Shown one piece after another: positions 1-10,986 of a DNA stretch of 64,000 bases. Origin of the DNA: an uncultured Pelagibacteraceae bacterium (GTDB lineage Bacteria; Pseudomonadota; Alphaproteobacteria; Pelagibacterales; Pelagibacteraceae); assembly GCA_902591755.1 (NCBI GenBank), contig CACJBX010000001.1:97001-161000 (forward strand), read 5' to 3'. The notes beneath the pieces are model-generated. The model saw nothing but the letters and a program-made list of their open reading frames with translations, was not told the origin of the DNA and ran no database searches. The position numbers and the translations under genes are program-made. Numbering within the stretch: position 1 is the first letter of the stretch; each line of letters starts with the position of its first letter.

Positions 1-53
1 AAATTGTGGATAGAATAGTTTCTATATTAAAAAAAAATGAAATTAAAAGTTAA
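1..53 (+). CDS. aroK: Shikimate kinase, C-terminal end only (partial)
   Basis: An open frame enters from the left edge (first full codon at base 3) and stops with TAA at 51-53, encoding about 16 residues ending KKNEIKS. It overlaps the start of aroB by 17 nt. The call rests on context only: in many proteobacteria aroK lies directly upstream of aroB. The visible stretch is too short to show any kinase motif, so another upstream gene cannot be excluded. Confidence 0.5.
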   Translation, partial: IVDRIVSILKKNEIKS

Positions 54-1128
54 AACTAATAAAAGTGATTATAGTATAATTATTGGAAAAAATCTTTGCT
101 CAAAGATATATAAAATAATTTTAAATGAAAGAATGTATTCTCAAAAATTTTTGCTTGTTTATGACAGTAAAGTGCCAACTCATATGATTAAATCTATAAT
201 AGGTAGATTTAACAAAGATAAAATAGAAAAGAAAAAAATTGTTTTTAATGAAAAAAGTAAAAATTTAAAAACTGTTTCATCTATTGTAAAAATTCTTGAA
301 AAAAATAATTTCAGCAGAAATGATAGTTTAATTTCTGTTGGAGGAGGAATTTGTGGAGATGTATGTGGGTTTGCATCGAGTATTTTTAAAAGAGGTTTGA
401 ATTTTATTAATGTACCCACAACTTTACTGAGTCAGGTTGACTCAGCGATTGGCGGTAAGACAGGGATTAATTCTTTATCTGGAAAAAATATGATCGGATC
501 TTTTTACCAACCCTCATTAGTCATTTCTGATATAGATTTTTTAAAGAGTTTACCAAAAAGAGAAATGATATGTGGATATGCTGAAATTCTTAAACATTCT
601 CTTATAAAAGATAAAATATTTTTCAAATTTTTAAAAAAAAATTTTATCAAAATTTTGAGCCATAATCACAAATTTTTAGAAAAAACAATTTATAAAAGTT
701 GTTTAATCAAAAAGGAAATAGTTGAGAAAGATGAGAAGGAAAAAAATATTAGAAAAGTTCTTAATCTAGGTCATACTTTTGCTCACGCCTATGAGGCAAC
801 AGTTGGGTATAATAGAGGTCTAAATCACGGCGAGGCTGTTTTATTAGGAATTATGTCAGCTGTTGAATTTAGTAGAAAAAAAAATATTTTAAAAAAGAAT
901 GATTTTGGACAAGTTGCTGGGCACTTAAGAAAATTAAATTATGATAATTTAAATAAATATTTCAAACTTAAAGATATATCAAAAATTATTTTTTATATGA
1001 AACAAGATAAAAAAAATAAAGATGATAAAATAAATTTGATACTCCTTAAAGGCATCGGAAAACCCATACTTAATAAATCATTTAGAGAAAACAATATTAG
1101 ATCATTTTTAAAAACTTTAATTTATTGA
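37..1128 (+). CDS. aroB: 3-dehydroquinate synthase
   Basis: Second step of the shikimate pathway: NAD- and metal-dependent cyclisation of DAHP to 3-dehydroquinate in the cytoplasm. The 363 aa match the usual family length. Visible motifs are the NAD-binding GGGICGDVCGF (about residues 101-111), VPTTLLSQVDSAIGGKTGIN (about 127-146), and likely metal ligands in GYAEILKH, LNLGHTFAHA and LNHGEA. It starts inside the end of the upstream frame and its 3' end overlaps the convergent BolA-like gene by 12 nt. The ATG follows an A-rich stretch with no clear Shine-Dalgarno. Confidence 0.95.
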   Translation: MKLKVKTNKSDYSIIIGKNLCSKIYKIILNERMYSQKFLLVYDSKVPTHMIKSIIGRFNKDKIEKKKIVFNEKSKNLKTVSSIVKILEKNNFSRNDSLISVGGGICGDVCGFASSIFKRGLNFINVPTTLLSQVDSAIGGKTGINSLSGKNMIGSFYQPSLVISDIDFLKSLPKREMICGYAEILKHSLIKDKIFFKFLKKNFIKILSHNHKFLEKTIYKSCLIKKEIVEKDEKEKNIRKVLNLGHTFAHAYEATVGYNRGLNHGEAVLLGIMSAVEFSRKKNILKKNDFGQVAGHLRKLNYDNLNKYFKLKDISKIIFYMKQDKKNKDDKINLILLKGIGKPILNKSFRENNIRSFLKTLIY

Positions 1129-1377
1129 TAATTGAATAGAGTGAATATGGTTTTTTAACTCATTTTCTAAAATTTTGTAAATTATTTTAGTAGTTTCAAT
1201 TTTTTTTTTAGGCCTAAGCTCATCAGAGATAATTGAAATCTTGATGTGAAATTTGTTTGGAGAATTATTTTTATGATCTTTATGCAAAAATGATTTGTCC
1301 TCTACATTTATTTCTTGTAGAATAATTTCTTTTGAAATTTTTTCTTTTACTATTTCAATTAATTTATTTATTTCCAT
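1117..1377 (-). CDS. BolA/IbaG-family protein
   Basis: Small 86 aa cytoplasmic protein of the BolA fold. The family partners with monothiol glutaredoxins and Fe-S clusters. Visible family features are the N-terminal helix, the central FHIKISIISDEL strand and the C-terminal half KIIYKILENELKNHIHSIQLSI, which resembles BolA HALSI-type ends. It is divergent from the J-domain gene with only a few bases between starts, an arrangement I recognise from alphaproteobacteria (BolA next to a J-domain protein and cobS/cobT). The exact subfamily (BolA or IbaG) is not resolved. Confidence 0.82.
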   Translation of the reverse strand: MEINKLIEIVKEKISKEIILQEINVEDKSFLHKDHKNNSPNKFHIKISIISDELRPKKKIETTKIIYKILENELKNHIHSIQLSIN

Positions 1378-1401
1378 AAAATGTATTATAATAATACTAT
1401 A

Positions 1402-1920
1402 ATGAAAATTATATGCGACTGGAATAACTGTAATAAAATTGGTGAGTACAAAGCTCCAATTGAAAAAGATAATAGTAAAGAATTTAGGTATCTTTGTTTA
1501 GAGCATATAAGAGAATTTAACAAAAATTGGAATTACTTTGCAAACATGACTGATAGTCAAGTTAATGAGTTTATTAAATCTGACATGACTTGGCATAAAC
1601 CAACTCAAAATTTTAGTGGGCAAGACAACTTTTTTAAAATTTTATGGAATAATACTCTTAAGGAGAATTTAGACGGAATTAATAACGACGATATTAGAGC
1701 TTTCAAATTGCGACAATTCAACTTTTCGGATGATGATATAAAAGCTTTCAACATTTTGAGTTTAAATATAGGGGCAGAATGGACCATTATAAGAGACAAG
1801 TTTAAAAAACTTGTCAAACGATTTCACCCTGATAAAAACTCTGGGAATAAGAAATACGAAGAAAAATTAAAGATAATAACATTGGCTTATACACAATTAA
1901 AAAGGTCTTATAAAAAATGA
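1402..1920 (+). CDS. J-domain (DnaJ-like) protein upstream of cobS
   Basis: The C-terminal third holds a J domain with the HPD signature (KRFHPDKNSGN) that stimulates Hsp70 ATPase, followed by the KIITLAYTQLKRS helix. The N-terminal part has spaced cysteines (CDWNNC and a later C-x-E-H) that may form a small metal knuckle. The ATG at 1402 gives an N-terminus beginning MKIICDW that matches what I know of the family; an in-frame ATG at 1381 is possible but adds only MYYNNTI. The stop overlaps the cobS start as ATGA, so translation is probably coupled. The client is unknown. Confidence 0.85.
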   Translation: MKIICDWNNCNKIGEYKAPIEKDNSKEFRYLCLEHIREFNKNWNYFANMTDSQVNEFIKSDMTWHKPTQNFSGQDNFFKILWNNTLKENLDGINNDDIRAFKLRQFNFSDDDIKAFNILSLNIGAEWTIIRDKFKKLVKRFHPDKNSGNKKYEEKLKIITLAYTQLKRSYKK

Positions 1921-2897
1921 ATGAAAGCATAAATATTGTACCAGACATAAAAATTTCTGTAAAACAAACTTTTGGAATTGATTCAAATCTTGAGGTAGAT
2001 GCGTTCTCAAAAAAAAATGAATATGTTCCTGAAATAGATAAAAACTATAAATTTGATAAAGATACTACACTTGCAATATTGTCTGGTTTCTCTTTCAATA
2101 AGAGGGTATTAGTTCAAGGATATCATGGTACAGGTAAATCTACTCACATTGAACAAGTTGCGGCAAGATTAAATTGGCCCTGCATAAGAGTGAATTTAGA
2201 CAGTCATATAAGTAGAATTGATTTAATTGGAAAAGATGCGATTACAATTAAAGATGGGAAACAAATAACAGAATTTCAAGAGGGAATTTTACCTTGGTCT
2301 ATACAAAATCCTATAGCATTAGTTTTCGATGAGTACGATGCTGGTAGACCTGACGTTATGTTTGTAATTCAAAGAGTTTTAGAGGCGGAAGGTAATTTTA
2401 CTCTTCTTGATAAAAATAAAGTTTTAAAACAACATAAATACTTTAGGTTATTTGCAACTTCAAATACAGTTGGTCTAGGTGATACTACCGGACTATATCA
2501 CGGTACACAGCAAATAAACCAAGGTCAAATGGATAGATGGAATATAGTTACATCCCTTAATTATTTAAGTTTGGAAAGAGAGATGGAAATAATACTTGCT
2601 AAGAATAAATCTTATAATAATTCAAAAGGTAAAGAAGAAATTGCCAATATGATTAAAGTCGCCTCCCTCACTAGAAAGGGGTTTGTATCTGGTGACATTT
2701 CAACAGTAATGAGTCCACGAACGGTCATGCATTGGGCTGAAAATAACCTTATATTTAAGGATCTCGGTTATTCATTTAGAGTAACTTTTTTGAATAAATG
2801 TGATGAAGTAGAGAAAAATATTATTGCTGAATATTATCAAAGATGTTTTGGTGAAGATTTGCCAGAAGCGGTTATTAATAAGCAACCAAATGAGTAA
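1917..2897 (+). CDS. cobS: CobS-type AAA+ ATPase (cobaltochelatase subunit family)
   Basis: MoxR/CobS-class AAA+ ATPase of 326 aa. The Walker A motif is GYHGTGKST (about residues 68-76), Walker B is ALVFDEYD (about 134-141) and sensor 1 is LFATSN. In aerobic cobalamin synthesis CobS works with CobT and CobN to insert cobalt. The partner cobT overlaps its end by 8 nt. No cobN or other cobalamin gene is visible within 64 kb, and similar CobS/CobT pairs occur in organisms lacking that pathway, so the substrate here is open. The family assignment is firm; the cobalt role is not. Confidence 0.88.
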   Translation: MNESINIVPDIKISVKQTFGIDSNLEVDAFSKKNEYVPEIDKNYKFDKDTTLAILSGFSFNKRVLVQGYHGTGKSTHIEQVAARLNWPCIRVNLDSHISRIDLIGKDAITIKDGKQITEFQEGILPWSIQNPIALVFDEYDAGRPDVMFVIQRVLEAEGNFTLLDKNKVLKQHKYFRLFATSNTVGLGDTTGLYHGTQQINQGQMDRWNIVTSLNYLSLEREMEIILAKNKSYNNSKGKEEIANMIKVASLTRKGFVSGDISTVMSPRTVMHWAENNLIFKDLGYSFRVTFLNKCDEVEKNIIAEYYQRCFGEDLPEAVINKQPNE

Positions 2898-4692
2898 AAA
2901 AGAGGAATTCTTTAAAGAGAGATTTAAACAAGCATTAGACTCAACATATAAAGTTATTTCAGAAGAATTACATAATTTAAGTAAAAAAGAAAATCCAAAA
3001 GAAATAGAGGATTATAAAATTTCAAATTTATATTCTAGAGAAGACTACATAAAATTTCGTGCCTTAACTGACTCTAATGCATTGAAAAAAAAGTTTTCAG
3101 ATAAAAATATTTTTAATAAAAATTTTCCAAAAAATCAATCATACAAAACACTCTATGAAGTTTCAGAAAAAATAAGGTGCGAGTTATTAGGTTCAGATAT
3201 GCTAGACGGTATTAAAAAAAACATCAACGAAAATTATAATAATAATATTTTAAAAAAAAAAGAAAGTAATATTAAAAAAAGAGAGGATGTAAATGTTTCA
3301 GAAGCATTCGAGTTATATCTTTTAAAAAATTTTCTAAATATCAAATTGAACAATGTATCTAATAGAATTTTAAGTTTTTGGGAGGATAAATTTGATAAAA
3401 ACATCAAAAAACACACGCAATTTTTAAAGAAGAATATTACTGATCAAAATAAATATAACGAAAAGTTTTCAAAGATATTTCAAAATATGGAGATATTTGA
3501 AAATGAAAATGAAATTAAAAATGAGAATAATGATGAAAGTAATAATGGTGAAAATGATAAAAATAATAATAACGATAGTAATAATGAAGATTTAGAAGGT
3601 AAAACGCAGGAAACTAGTGAGAACAAAAGTTTAGAGGGTAATGATGATCTAAATGACTTTAGAATGGAAGAAGAATTTTTTGAAGATGGAGACCAGAAAG
3701 AAAATGCGGAAAATATCATTCAAAAACTAAATGTTTCGAAAGGCAACAAGGAGTATAAAATTTTTACTAGTAATTTCGACGAAATAGAAAAAGCTGAAAA
3801 TTTAGAAAAGGAAGAAGAAATTAAAAAACTAAGAAATAATCTAGATCAACAACTTACTAGTTTTCAGGATGTGATAACTAAACTTGCTAACAAATTGCAA
3901 AGACAATTATTAGCAAAGCAAAATAGATCATGGGAATATGATTTGGAAGAGGGTTTATTAGATAGTTCGAAATTAAGTAGAATAATTATAGATCCACAAA
4001 ATTCTCTATCATTTAAAAAAGAAAAAGATTACGAATTTAAAGATACCATTGTAACGCTTTTAATTGATAACTCAGGATCAATGCGAGGAAGACCGATAAC
4101 CATAGCTGCATTATGTGCGGATATACTTTCAAGAACTCTTGAGAGATGTAACGTTAAAGTAGAGATACTCGGTTTTACAACCAAAAATTGGAAAGGAGGA
4201 GAGGCAAGAGAAAAATGGAGTAAGAATGGTAAACCAAAAAATCCAGGAAGACTTAATGATTTAAGACATATAATTTATAAAGCAGCTGATGTGCACTGGA
4301 GACAATCAAAAAAAAATCTTGGACTAATGCTCAAAGAAGGATTGCTTAAAGAAAATATTGATGGAGAAGCAATACTGTGGGCATTTAATAGACTTGTTAA
4401 ACGAAAAGAAGAGAGAAAGATAATGATGGTTATTTCTGATGGAGCACCTGTTGATGACTCAACACTATCTGTAAACTCAGGCGATTATTTGGAGAAGCAT
4501 TTAAAAAAAACTGTTAAATTTATCGAGTTAAACTCAGATGTTGAATTGCTCGCAATTGGTATTGGTCATGATGTTTCAAGATATTATAAAAAGGCTATCA
4601 AAATTTCAGACGTGCAAGAGTTAGGTGATGTTATGATTTCCCAACTAAGCAATTTATTTGAAAAAAAGAAGAATCCAAAAAAATTAAACTAA
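2890..4692 (+). CDS. cobT: CobT-type von Willebrand A (VWA) protein
   Basis: Partner of CobS. The C-terminal VWA domain carries the MIDAS motif DNSGSMRG (around residues 390-400) and [10 protein letters not shown]. The middle holds a long acidic, Asn/Glu/Asp-rich low-complexity linker (coded near 3500-3720), typical of CobT. I place the start at ATG 2890 (MSKKEEFFK, 600 aa), overlapping the end of cobS by 8 nt; an upstream in-frame ATG at 2824 would lie inside cobS and add 22 unlikely residues. The stop overlaps the convergent regB stop by 4 nt. Confidence 0.87.
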   Translation: MSKKEEFFKERFKQALDSTYKVISEELHNLSKKENPKEIEDYKISNLYSREDYIKFRALTDSNALKKKFSDKNIFNKNFPKNQSYKTLYEVSEKIRCELLGSDMLDGIKKNINENYNNNILKKKESNIKKREDVNVSEAFELYLLKNFLNIKLNNVSNRILSFWEDKFDKNIKKHTQFLKKNITDQNKYNEKFSKIFQNMEIFENENEIKNENNDESNNGENDKNNNNDSNNEDLEGKTQETSENKSLEGNDDLNDFRMEEEFFEDGDQKENAENIIQKLNVSKGNKEYKIFTSNFDEIEKAENLEKEEEIKKLRNNLDQQLTSFQDVITKLANKLQRQLLAKQNRSWEYDLEEGLLDSSKLSRIIIDPQNSLSFKKEKDYEFKDTIVTLLIDNSGSMRGRPITIAALCADILSRTLERCNVKVEILGFTTKNWKGGEAREKWSKNGKPKNPGRLNDLRHIIYKAADVHWRQSKKNLGLMLKEGLLKENIDGEAILWAFNRLVKRKEERKIMMVISDGAPVDDSTLSVNSGDYLEKHLKKTVKFIELNSDVELLAIGIGHDVSRYYKKAIKISDVQELGDVMISQLSNLFEKKKNPKKLN

Positions 4693-5969
4693 AGGTTTTT
4701 TAGATCTTTATTTTTCCAAGTTAGCAAAACTTCTGCACCTGATCTAGTTTTTGAATTTCGACAAATTACTTTTGCACCATTTCTTTCAAGTAAAGTTTTT
4801 CCAATAAAAATTCCAAGACCTAATCCAGATTTTGATTTATCATCATAAGTCGAAGATTTGATGTAAGGTTCTCCAATTTTGTTCAAAACATCTTTTGAAT
4901 AGCCATTTCCATCGTCTTCAATAGATATCTCTGTCAATTGGTTATCACTTTTAATAGATATATATATTTTTTTTTTTGCAAATTTATTAGCATTTCCAAC
5001 AAAGTTTCTTATTCCATAAATAATCTCTATTAATTTTATTATCTTAAAAGAATTAGTATCTTGACTATTGTTTACTATAAATTCCTTGTTTGATATGTCT
5101 TCAAATGATTTGACAATTTCACCAACATACTCATACATTGAGCATTCTTGATCAATAAAATCATCCTCAACACCAGGATTTAGTGACAATCTTTTAAGGA
5201 TCTGACTGCACCTTTCGACTTGGTTTACTAGTAATTCAAGGTCTTTTGTGAGTTCTTTTTTATCTTTAAACTGATCATGAAGATCTTGAGAAATTATTTT
5301 TATGGTCGAGAGAGGTGTGTTCAAAGAGTGAGCAGCAGCTGCAGCCTGTCCTCCCAATGATACTAACTCATGTTCTTTTGCAATAAATTCCTCAATCTTA
5401 TTTAATGCTTCTTTTCTTAAATTAGACTCTCTTCCAAATAATATTGCAAAATAATTAAGAAAAATAAGAGCAATTATTAAGGATATGGATGTACCATAAT
5501 AGTAAAAGTCATTTATAATTAATCTTTTGCCTGAAGGGTAAATCAAATGTTTGTGAAAAAGGGTAAGTAAAATTATTGAAAATATTGTAATCAATATTAA
5601 TGATAAACTTGTTTTAAATGACAGATTAGATGAAGAAAAAACGCTTGGAATTATTAAAAAAATTGAAAAGGGATTTACAACTCCCCCTGAAAAGTAAAGT
5701 ATTAAGCTTAATTGAAGTATATCTATTAACAAAAATGAAAATGAAGCTCTATTTGAAAGAATATTTTTTTCATAAAAATAAATTAAAATTATGTTGGATA
5801 TTACTCCTAGAATTATAACAACATTGACAATTAAAATATCAAATTCAAAATTAAAAACATATTTTACAACATTGACTGTTAAAAACTGACCTAAAATTGC
5901 TATCCATCGAAGATTGATATAGGTAGTTTTGTTTAATGTATATATTTTCGAAACTGACTTAGGCTCCAT
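4689..5969 (-). CDS. regB: RegB/PrrB/ActS-type redox-sensing histidine kinase
   Basis: Membrane sensor kinase of 426 aa with about six hydrophobic segments in the first 180 residues. The periplasm-side motif GGVVNPF matches the ubiquinone-sensing GGxxNPF motif of RegB. The phospho-accepting H box reads [18 protein letters not shown] (His near residue 212) and is diagnostic for this family. A cysteine in VERCSQIL sits where the redox-active Cys of RegB lies. ATPase boxes DDGNGY and [18 protein letters not shown] follow. Its cognate regulator regA and senC are not in this window, so it is an orphan here. It is transcribed after gyrB with a 2 nt gap. Confidence 0.9.
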   Translation of the reverse strand: MEPKSVSKIYTLNKTTYINLRWIAILGQFLTVNVVKYVFNFEFDILIVNVVIILGVISNIILIYFYEKNILSNRASFSFLLIDILQLSLILYFSGGVVNPFSIFLIIPSVFSSSNLSFKTSLSLILITIFSIILLTLFHKHLIYPSGKRLIINDFYYYGTSISLIIALIFLNYFAILFGRESNLRKEALNKIEEFIAKEHELVSLGGQAAAAAHSLNTPLSTIKIISQDLHDQFKDKKELTKDLELLVNQVERCSQILKRLSLNPGVEDDFIDQECSMYEYVGEIVKSFEDISNKEFIVNNSQDTNSFKIIKLIEIIYGIRNFVGNANKFAKKKIYISIKSDNQLTEISIEDDGNGYSKDVLNKIGEPYIKSSTYDDKSKSGLGLGIFIGKTLLERNGAKVICRNSKTRSGAEVLLTWKNKDLKNL

Positions 5970-5971
5970 AC

Positions 5972-8035
<2,064 letters not shown>

Positions 8036-8079
8036 TTATTTTTTACGGAAAAGATTATTATACCATTTTTATGTGTCGA

Positions 8080-8108
8080 TATAAAATCACCTTCTAAACT
8101 GCAGTCAA
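8080..8108 (-). promoter_or_regulatory. Likely sigma-70 promoter of gyrB
   Basis: Read on the minus strand, a -35 TTGACT (8103-8108) is followed by a 17 nt spacer and a -10 TTTATA (8080-8085). Transcription would begin about 40 nt before the gyrB ATG. This is a motif match only. Confidence 0.5.
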
Positions 8109-8225
8109 ATTTACCACAATATTATTGCTTAATTTGACAACAATTTTTTTTTTTTACTAGAAACCTTAAAACTCTCTTTAACACATAATTAAAAGGCTCT
8201 TTAACCAAAATACAGAGATTTTTTC

Positions 8226-9083
8226 CTACAATTCTTTTTTAAATCTATTGTAAGCCATTATTTTAGAGGCATATAATAGTGATTTTCTAAAATTTAAAAA
8301 AATAAGATTAATAAAAAATTTGATATAATAACTTGGAATTTTTTTTTTCAGTGTATCAAATTTTTTTTGGTGACTTCGAGATATCGAAAAATATAGTAAC
8401 TCATCATAGATAATATAAAATTCTCTTAAAAAAATCCTTTTGAAAATATTTCTTACTTTGCTTATACCATGTTCATGGACAGCTTTTGAGTCAAAAACCT
8501 GAATAACAGATTTTTTTATATTCCTAAATTTTCTACACAAATCATAATCGGAAAAAAATAAGAATAATTTTTCATTAAACATTCCCAAATCTAAAAAATC
8601 CTTTTTTCTTAATAGCATTGCAGATCCCAAAATTGACTGAAAACATGTGTCACCATCTAAAATTGTTGGTTCACCTATATTTCCATTCTCTGGTAAAAAA
8701 CCGCCGTTAAAAGTCAGATCATTATTTTGATTAAATGTCGTTGGTCCGACGATCCCACAATTAGAATAATTCTTATGAGCATGATACAAATTAATGATAT
8801 TTTTTTCATCAATAAGACAATCGGGGTTTAATATTAATAAATAATCAGTATCTACAAAACTAGCAATTTTATTGTGTGCCTTACTATATCCAATATTTTT
8901 CTTCTCCAAAATATATTTTTGTATTTCATATTTTTTTATTAAATCATTTTTTAATTTAAGATTATTTGAATTATCTAAAATTATAACTTTAAATTTTTTT
9001 AAATTATTCAAACATTTGATAATTGTTTCTGCGGTTTCTTCGTATAGAACAATTTGAACTGTAATATTTTTTAAGTGATTCAT
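8226..9083 (-). CDS. Family 2 glycosyltransferase (rhamnosyltransferase-like)
   Basis: GT-A fold transferase of 285 aa. It begins with a ITVQIVLYEETAETI strand and helix, has KKNIGYSKAHNKIA (donor pocket), the LLILNPDCLID metal-binding motif (NPD in place of DxD), and DYDLCRKFR near the end, which together resemble WbbL-like rhamnosyltransferases. Such enzymes extend O-antigen or capsule glycans at the inner membrane. The start codon lies only 1 nt from the first possible start of the divergent methyltransferase frame. It is the first gene of a small glycosyltransferase island; donor and acceptor are unknown. Confidence 0.82.
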   Translation of the reverse strand: MNHLKNITVQIVLYEETAETIIKCLNNLKKFKVIILDNSNNLKLKNDLIKKYEIQKYILEKKNIGYSKAHNKIASFVDTDYLLILNPDCLIDEKNIINLYHAHKNYSNCGIVGPTTFNQNNDLTFNGGFLPENGNIGEPTILDGDTCFQSILGSAMLLRKKDFLDLGMFNEKLFLFFSDYDLCRKFRNIKKSVIQVFDSKAVHEHGISKVRNIFKRIFLREFYIIYDELLYFSISRSHQKKFDTLKKKIPSYYIKFFINLIFLNFRKSLLYASKIMAYNRFKKEL

Positions 9084-9084
9084 T

Positions 9085-9842
9085 ATGAATTATAAGTATT
9101 ATATAATAGAAATTATGTTTGAATATATTAATTTAAAACTTGCTAAAACTAAGGGTAGTAGAAAGCTTAGAAAACTAATAAAGGCTTTAAGAAAAATTTT
9201 TGGTGAAAAAGACCCAGGTTGTTTAGACTTTAAGTTTTCAAAAAAGCCATCGAGACTATTTGTGGTGCAGTCATTCATAGATAAAAAAAAATTAAATTCT
9301 TATTTAGAAATAGGAACTTTTGATAATGAGCTATTTAAACATATTAAGTGCAAAAAAAAATAGGCGTAGATCCGTTTACTGGTGGCACACATCGAATGAC
9401 AAGTGACGAGTTTTTTTATAAAAATAAAGACAAATTTGATTGCATTTTTATTGATGCTTTACATCACTACAATCAAGTAAAGAAGGATATAAATAATTCA
9501 CTTAAATATATTAATGACGGGGGTATAGTTCTTATTCATGATTGTTTACCTCAAAATATTGAGGCTCAGTCAGTACCGAGAACAACTATAGACTGGAATG
9601 GAGATGTCTGGAAAGCATTTGTAGAAATTAGAACTAATTCTAATTTGAATACTTATACTTGTTTTGCAGATCACGGTATTGGAGTAATATTGAAGGTTGG
9701 AGTAATATTGAAGGGTAAAAATGAAAACCCTCTTAATTTAAACATTAAAGATTATAAAAAATTAAAATTTTTAGACTATTACAAGAATCACTATGAAATG
9801 ATGAATATAATTGAATACGAGGATCTAATCAAAATTATATAA
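9085..9842 (+). pseudogene. SAM-dependent methyltransferase split by a frameshift at an A9 run
   Basis: Two overlapping frames encode the halves of one class I methyltransferase (Methyltransf_24-like). The first frame (9085-9363; a better start may be ATG 9115) ends with the SAM-binding YLEIGTFDN motif, then CKKK and stop. The second frame continues from the same A-run as KKIGVDPFTGGTHRM, with DCIFIDALHHYNQVKKDI and GGIVLIHDCLP. The junction is nine A at 9352-9360; a tenth A would join the frames exactly. It could be a pseudogene, a sequencing or assembly indel, a phase-variable gene, or a gene expressed by transcriptional slippage. It lies among sugar-transfer genes. Confidence 0.75.
9679..9714 (+). 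repeat. Perfect 18-bp tandem duplication inside the methyltransferase gene
   Basis: The unit TTGGAGTAATATTGAAGG occurs twice back to back at 9679-9696 and 9697-9714. In the second methyltransferase frame it duplicates six residues (GVILK repeated). The lack of any difference between copies suggests a recent in-frame duplication. Confidence 0.9.
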
Positions 9843-9895
9843 AATAAAAATATAATACTTAAAATAATTTTCATATTTAAGAAATCTAAAAAAAA

Positions 9896-9985
9896 TGGCG
9901 GAGAGAGTGGGATTCGAACCCACGAAAGAGTTTCCCCTAAACACGCTTTCCAAGCGTGCGCCTTAAACCGCTCGGCCATCTCTCC
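9896..9985 (-). tRNA. tRNA-Ser (anticodon GGA)
   Basis: Minus-strand cloverleaf of 90 nt with encoded CCA (9896-9898). The acceptor stem GGAGAGA pairs with TCTCTCC, the anticodon loop reads CTTGGAAAG with GGA, there is a long type II variable arm, and the T loop is GGTTCGAATCC. Its 5' base is also the last base of the stop codon of the upstream DUF6492 gene, so the tRNA must be cut from the mRNA 3' end if the two are co-transcribed. Confidence 0.96.
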
Positions 9986-10986
9986 TAACTTTTATACTTC
10001 ATCTTATCAATATTTAAAGTAAAGAGAACATTATGTTTAATAAGATTATAATAAAATTTTAATTTTGTTTTTAAAACCATAGCTATAAAATCAAACCAAC
10101 TTAATTTTCTTTTCAACATTCCTCTGCTATTAACATTATTGTGTGTATGTTCGTAAGTAACATTAGTAATATTTAAAAAGCTCAAAAAGTTTAGCTGTTT
10201 CGATGTCAATACGCCTTTCAATCCCTTTCTCAGGGTTGTTATCATTTTTTGTTTTCCTGGTTTTACTAAAATATTTGAATTACCAATCAATTCATACTCT
10301 GAAAATAGTGACCCATTATAAGGACCATTTATTAAAAAAATTTTTTTCATTATCAAAGCAGATAGGTCGACGGCAATAGCTTTAATTTTTACTTTTTTTA
10401 ATCTTAGTTTGTTCAATAGTATTTTGCATTCATTCTTAGTAATAGATCCAAATTGAACAATTGAAGAAATAAAATATTTGGGCAGCTTTCCTAATAAAAC
10501 TTTATTAGTTTCAAAATATGATTTATGAAATTCAGTGAACGTACCAAATTTTCTAGAAAAGTCTCCATTAAAAAATTCTATTTTTTTTGCTATAATTGTA
10601 TCTGCATCCCATAAGATTATTTTTTCATGAAATTTTTGTAAAAAATAAAAAGCAAATGAGAGTTTCAGAACTTGTTGGTAGTACCAAGATAATCTATTTT
10701 TAAACAAATTTTTATATCTATAGTTTTTTGATAATCGATAAAATATTTTTTTAAATTTGGAAAACGATATTATTTGATCTTCACTGATTATAATAAATTC
10801 ACTATATCTTAACTTCTTTTTGAACTGCTTTAAATTTTTTTTTGGACAAATGACAAAAATGTTAAAATCTTCATAAAATGATTTAAATTTTTGATAGTTG
10901 TTAATTAATATTGGTATATTACCTTTGAGGGAAACTTGGCATATATTTAGTTTATTTTTACTAAATTTTGTTTTATCTAATTTCAT
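9985..10986 (-). CDS. DUF6492-like putative glycosyltransferase
   Basis: Protein of 333 aa from ATG 10986, chosen because it forms an ATGA overlap with the stop of the upstream DUF4422 gene; an in-frame ATG 33 nt further up is also open. Visible features are WYYQQVLKL, an LWDADTII motif that looks like a GT-A DxD metal site, and FSEYELIGN, all reminiscent of DUF6492 proteins found in polysaccharide clusters. No signal peptide is seen. The stop codon TAG shares its last base with the tRNA-Ser 5' end. Sugar specificity cannot be read. Confidence 0.68.
   Translation of the reverse strand: MKLDKTKFSKNKLNICQVSLKGNIPILINNYQKFKSFYEDFNIFVICPKKNLKQFKKKLRYSEFIIISEDQIISFSKFKKIFYRLSKNYRYKNLFKNRLSWYYQQVLKLSFAFYFLQKFHEKIILWDADTIIAKKIEFFNGDFSRKFGTFTEFHKSYFETNKVLLGKLPKYFISSIVQFGSITKNECKILLNKLRLKKVKIKAIAVDLSALIMKKIFLINGPYNGSLFSEYELIGNSNILVKPGKQKMITTLRKGLKGVLTSKQLNFLSFLNITNVTYEHTHNNVNSRGMLKRKLSWFDFIAMVLKTKLKFYYNLIKHNVLFTLNIDKMKYKS

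Noticed and set aside
2824..2889. Longer start for cobT at ATG 2824
   Set aside because: The extra 22 residues lie wholly inside cobS coding sequence; the ATG at 2890 gives the family-like start and a short overlap.
3249..3262. Other A8-A10 tracts (for example in cobT) as slippage sites
   Set aside because: Long A runs are common in this AT-rich window and most lie in intact frames; only the 9352-9360 run coincides with a frame break.
3500..3720. Asn/Asp/Glu-rich repeat in cobT as a mobile or expanded repeat
   Set aside because: Low-complexity acidic linkers are normal for CobT; no exact repeat unit.
9791..9979. Open frame antisense across tRNA-Ser (62 aa)
   Set aside because: It reads through the tRNA gene itself; no protein family resemblance.
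9896..9985. tRNA-Ser as a phage/island attachment site
   Set aside because: No integrase and no duplicated tRNA 3' end was found in the flanking region.
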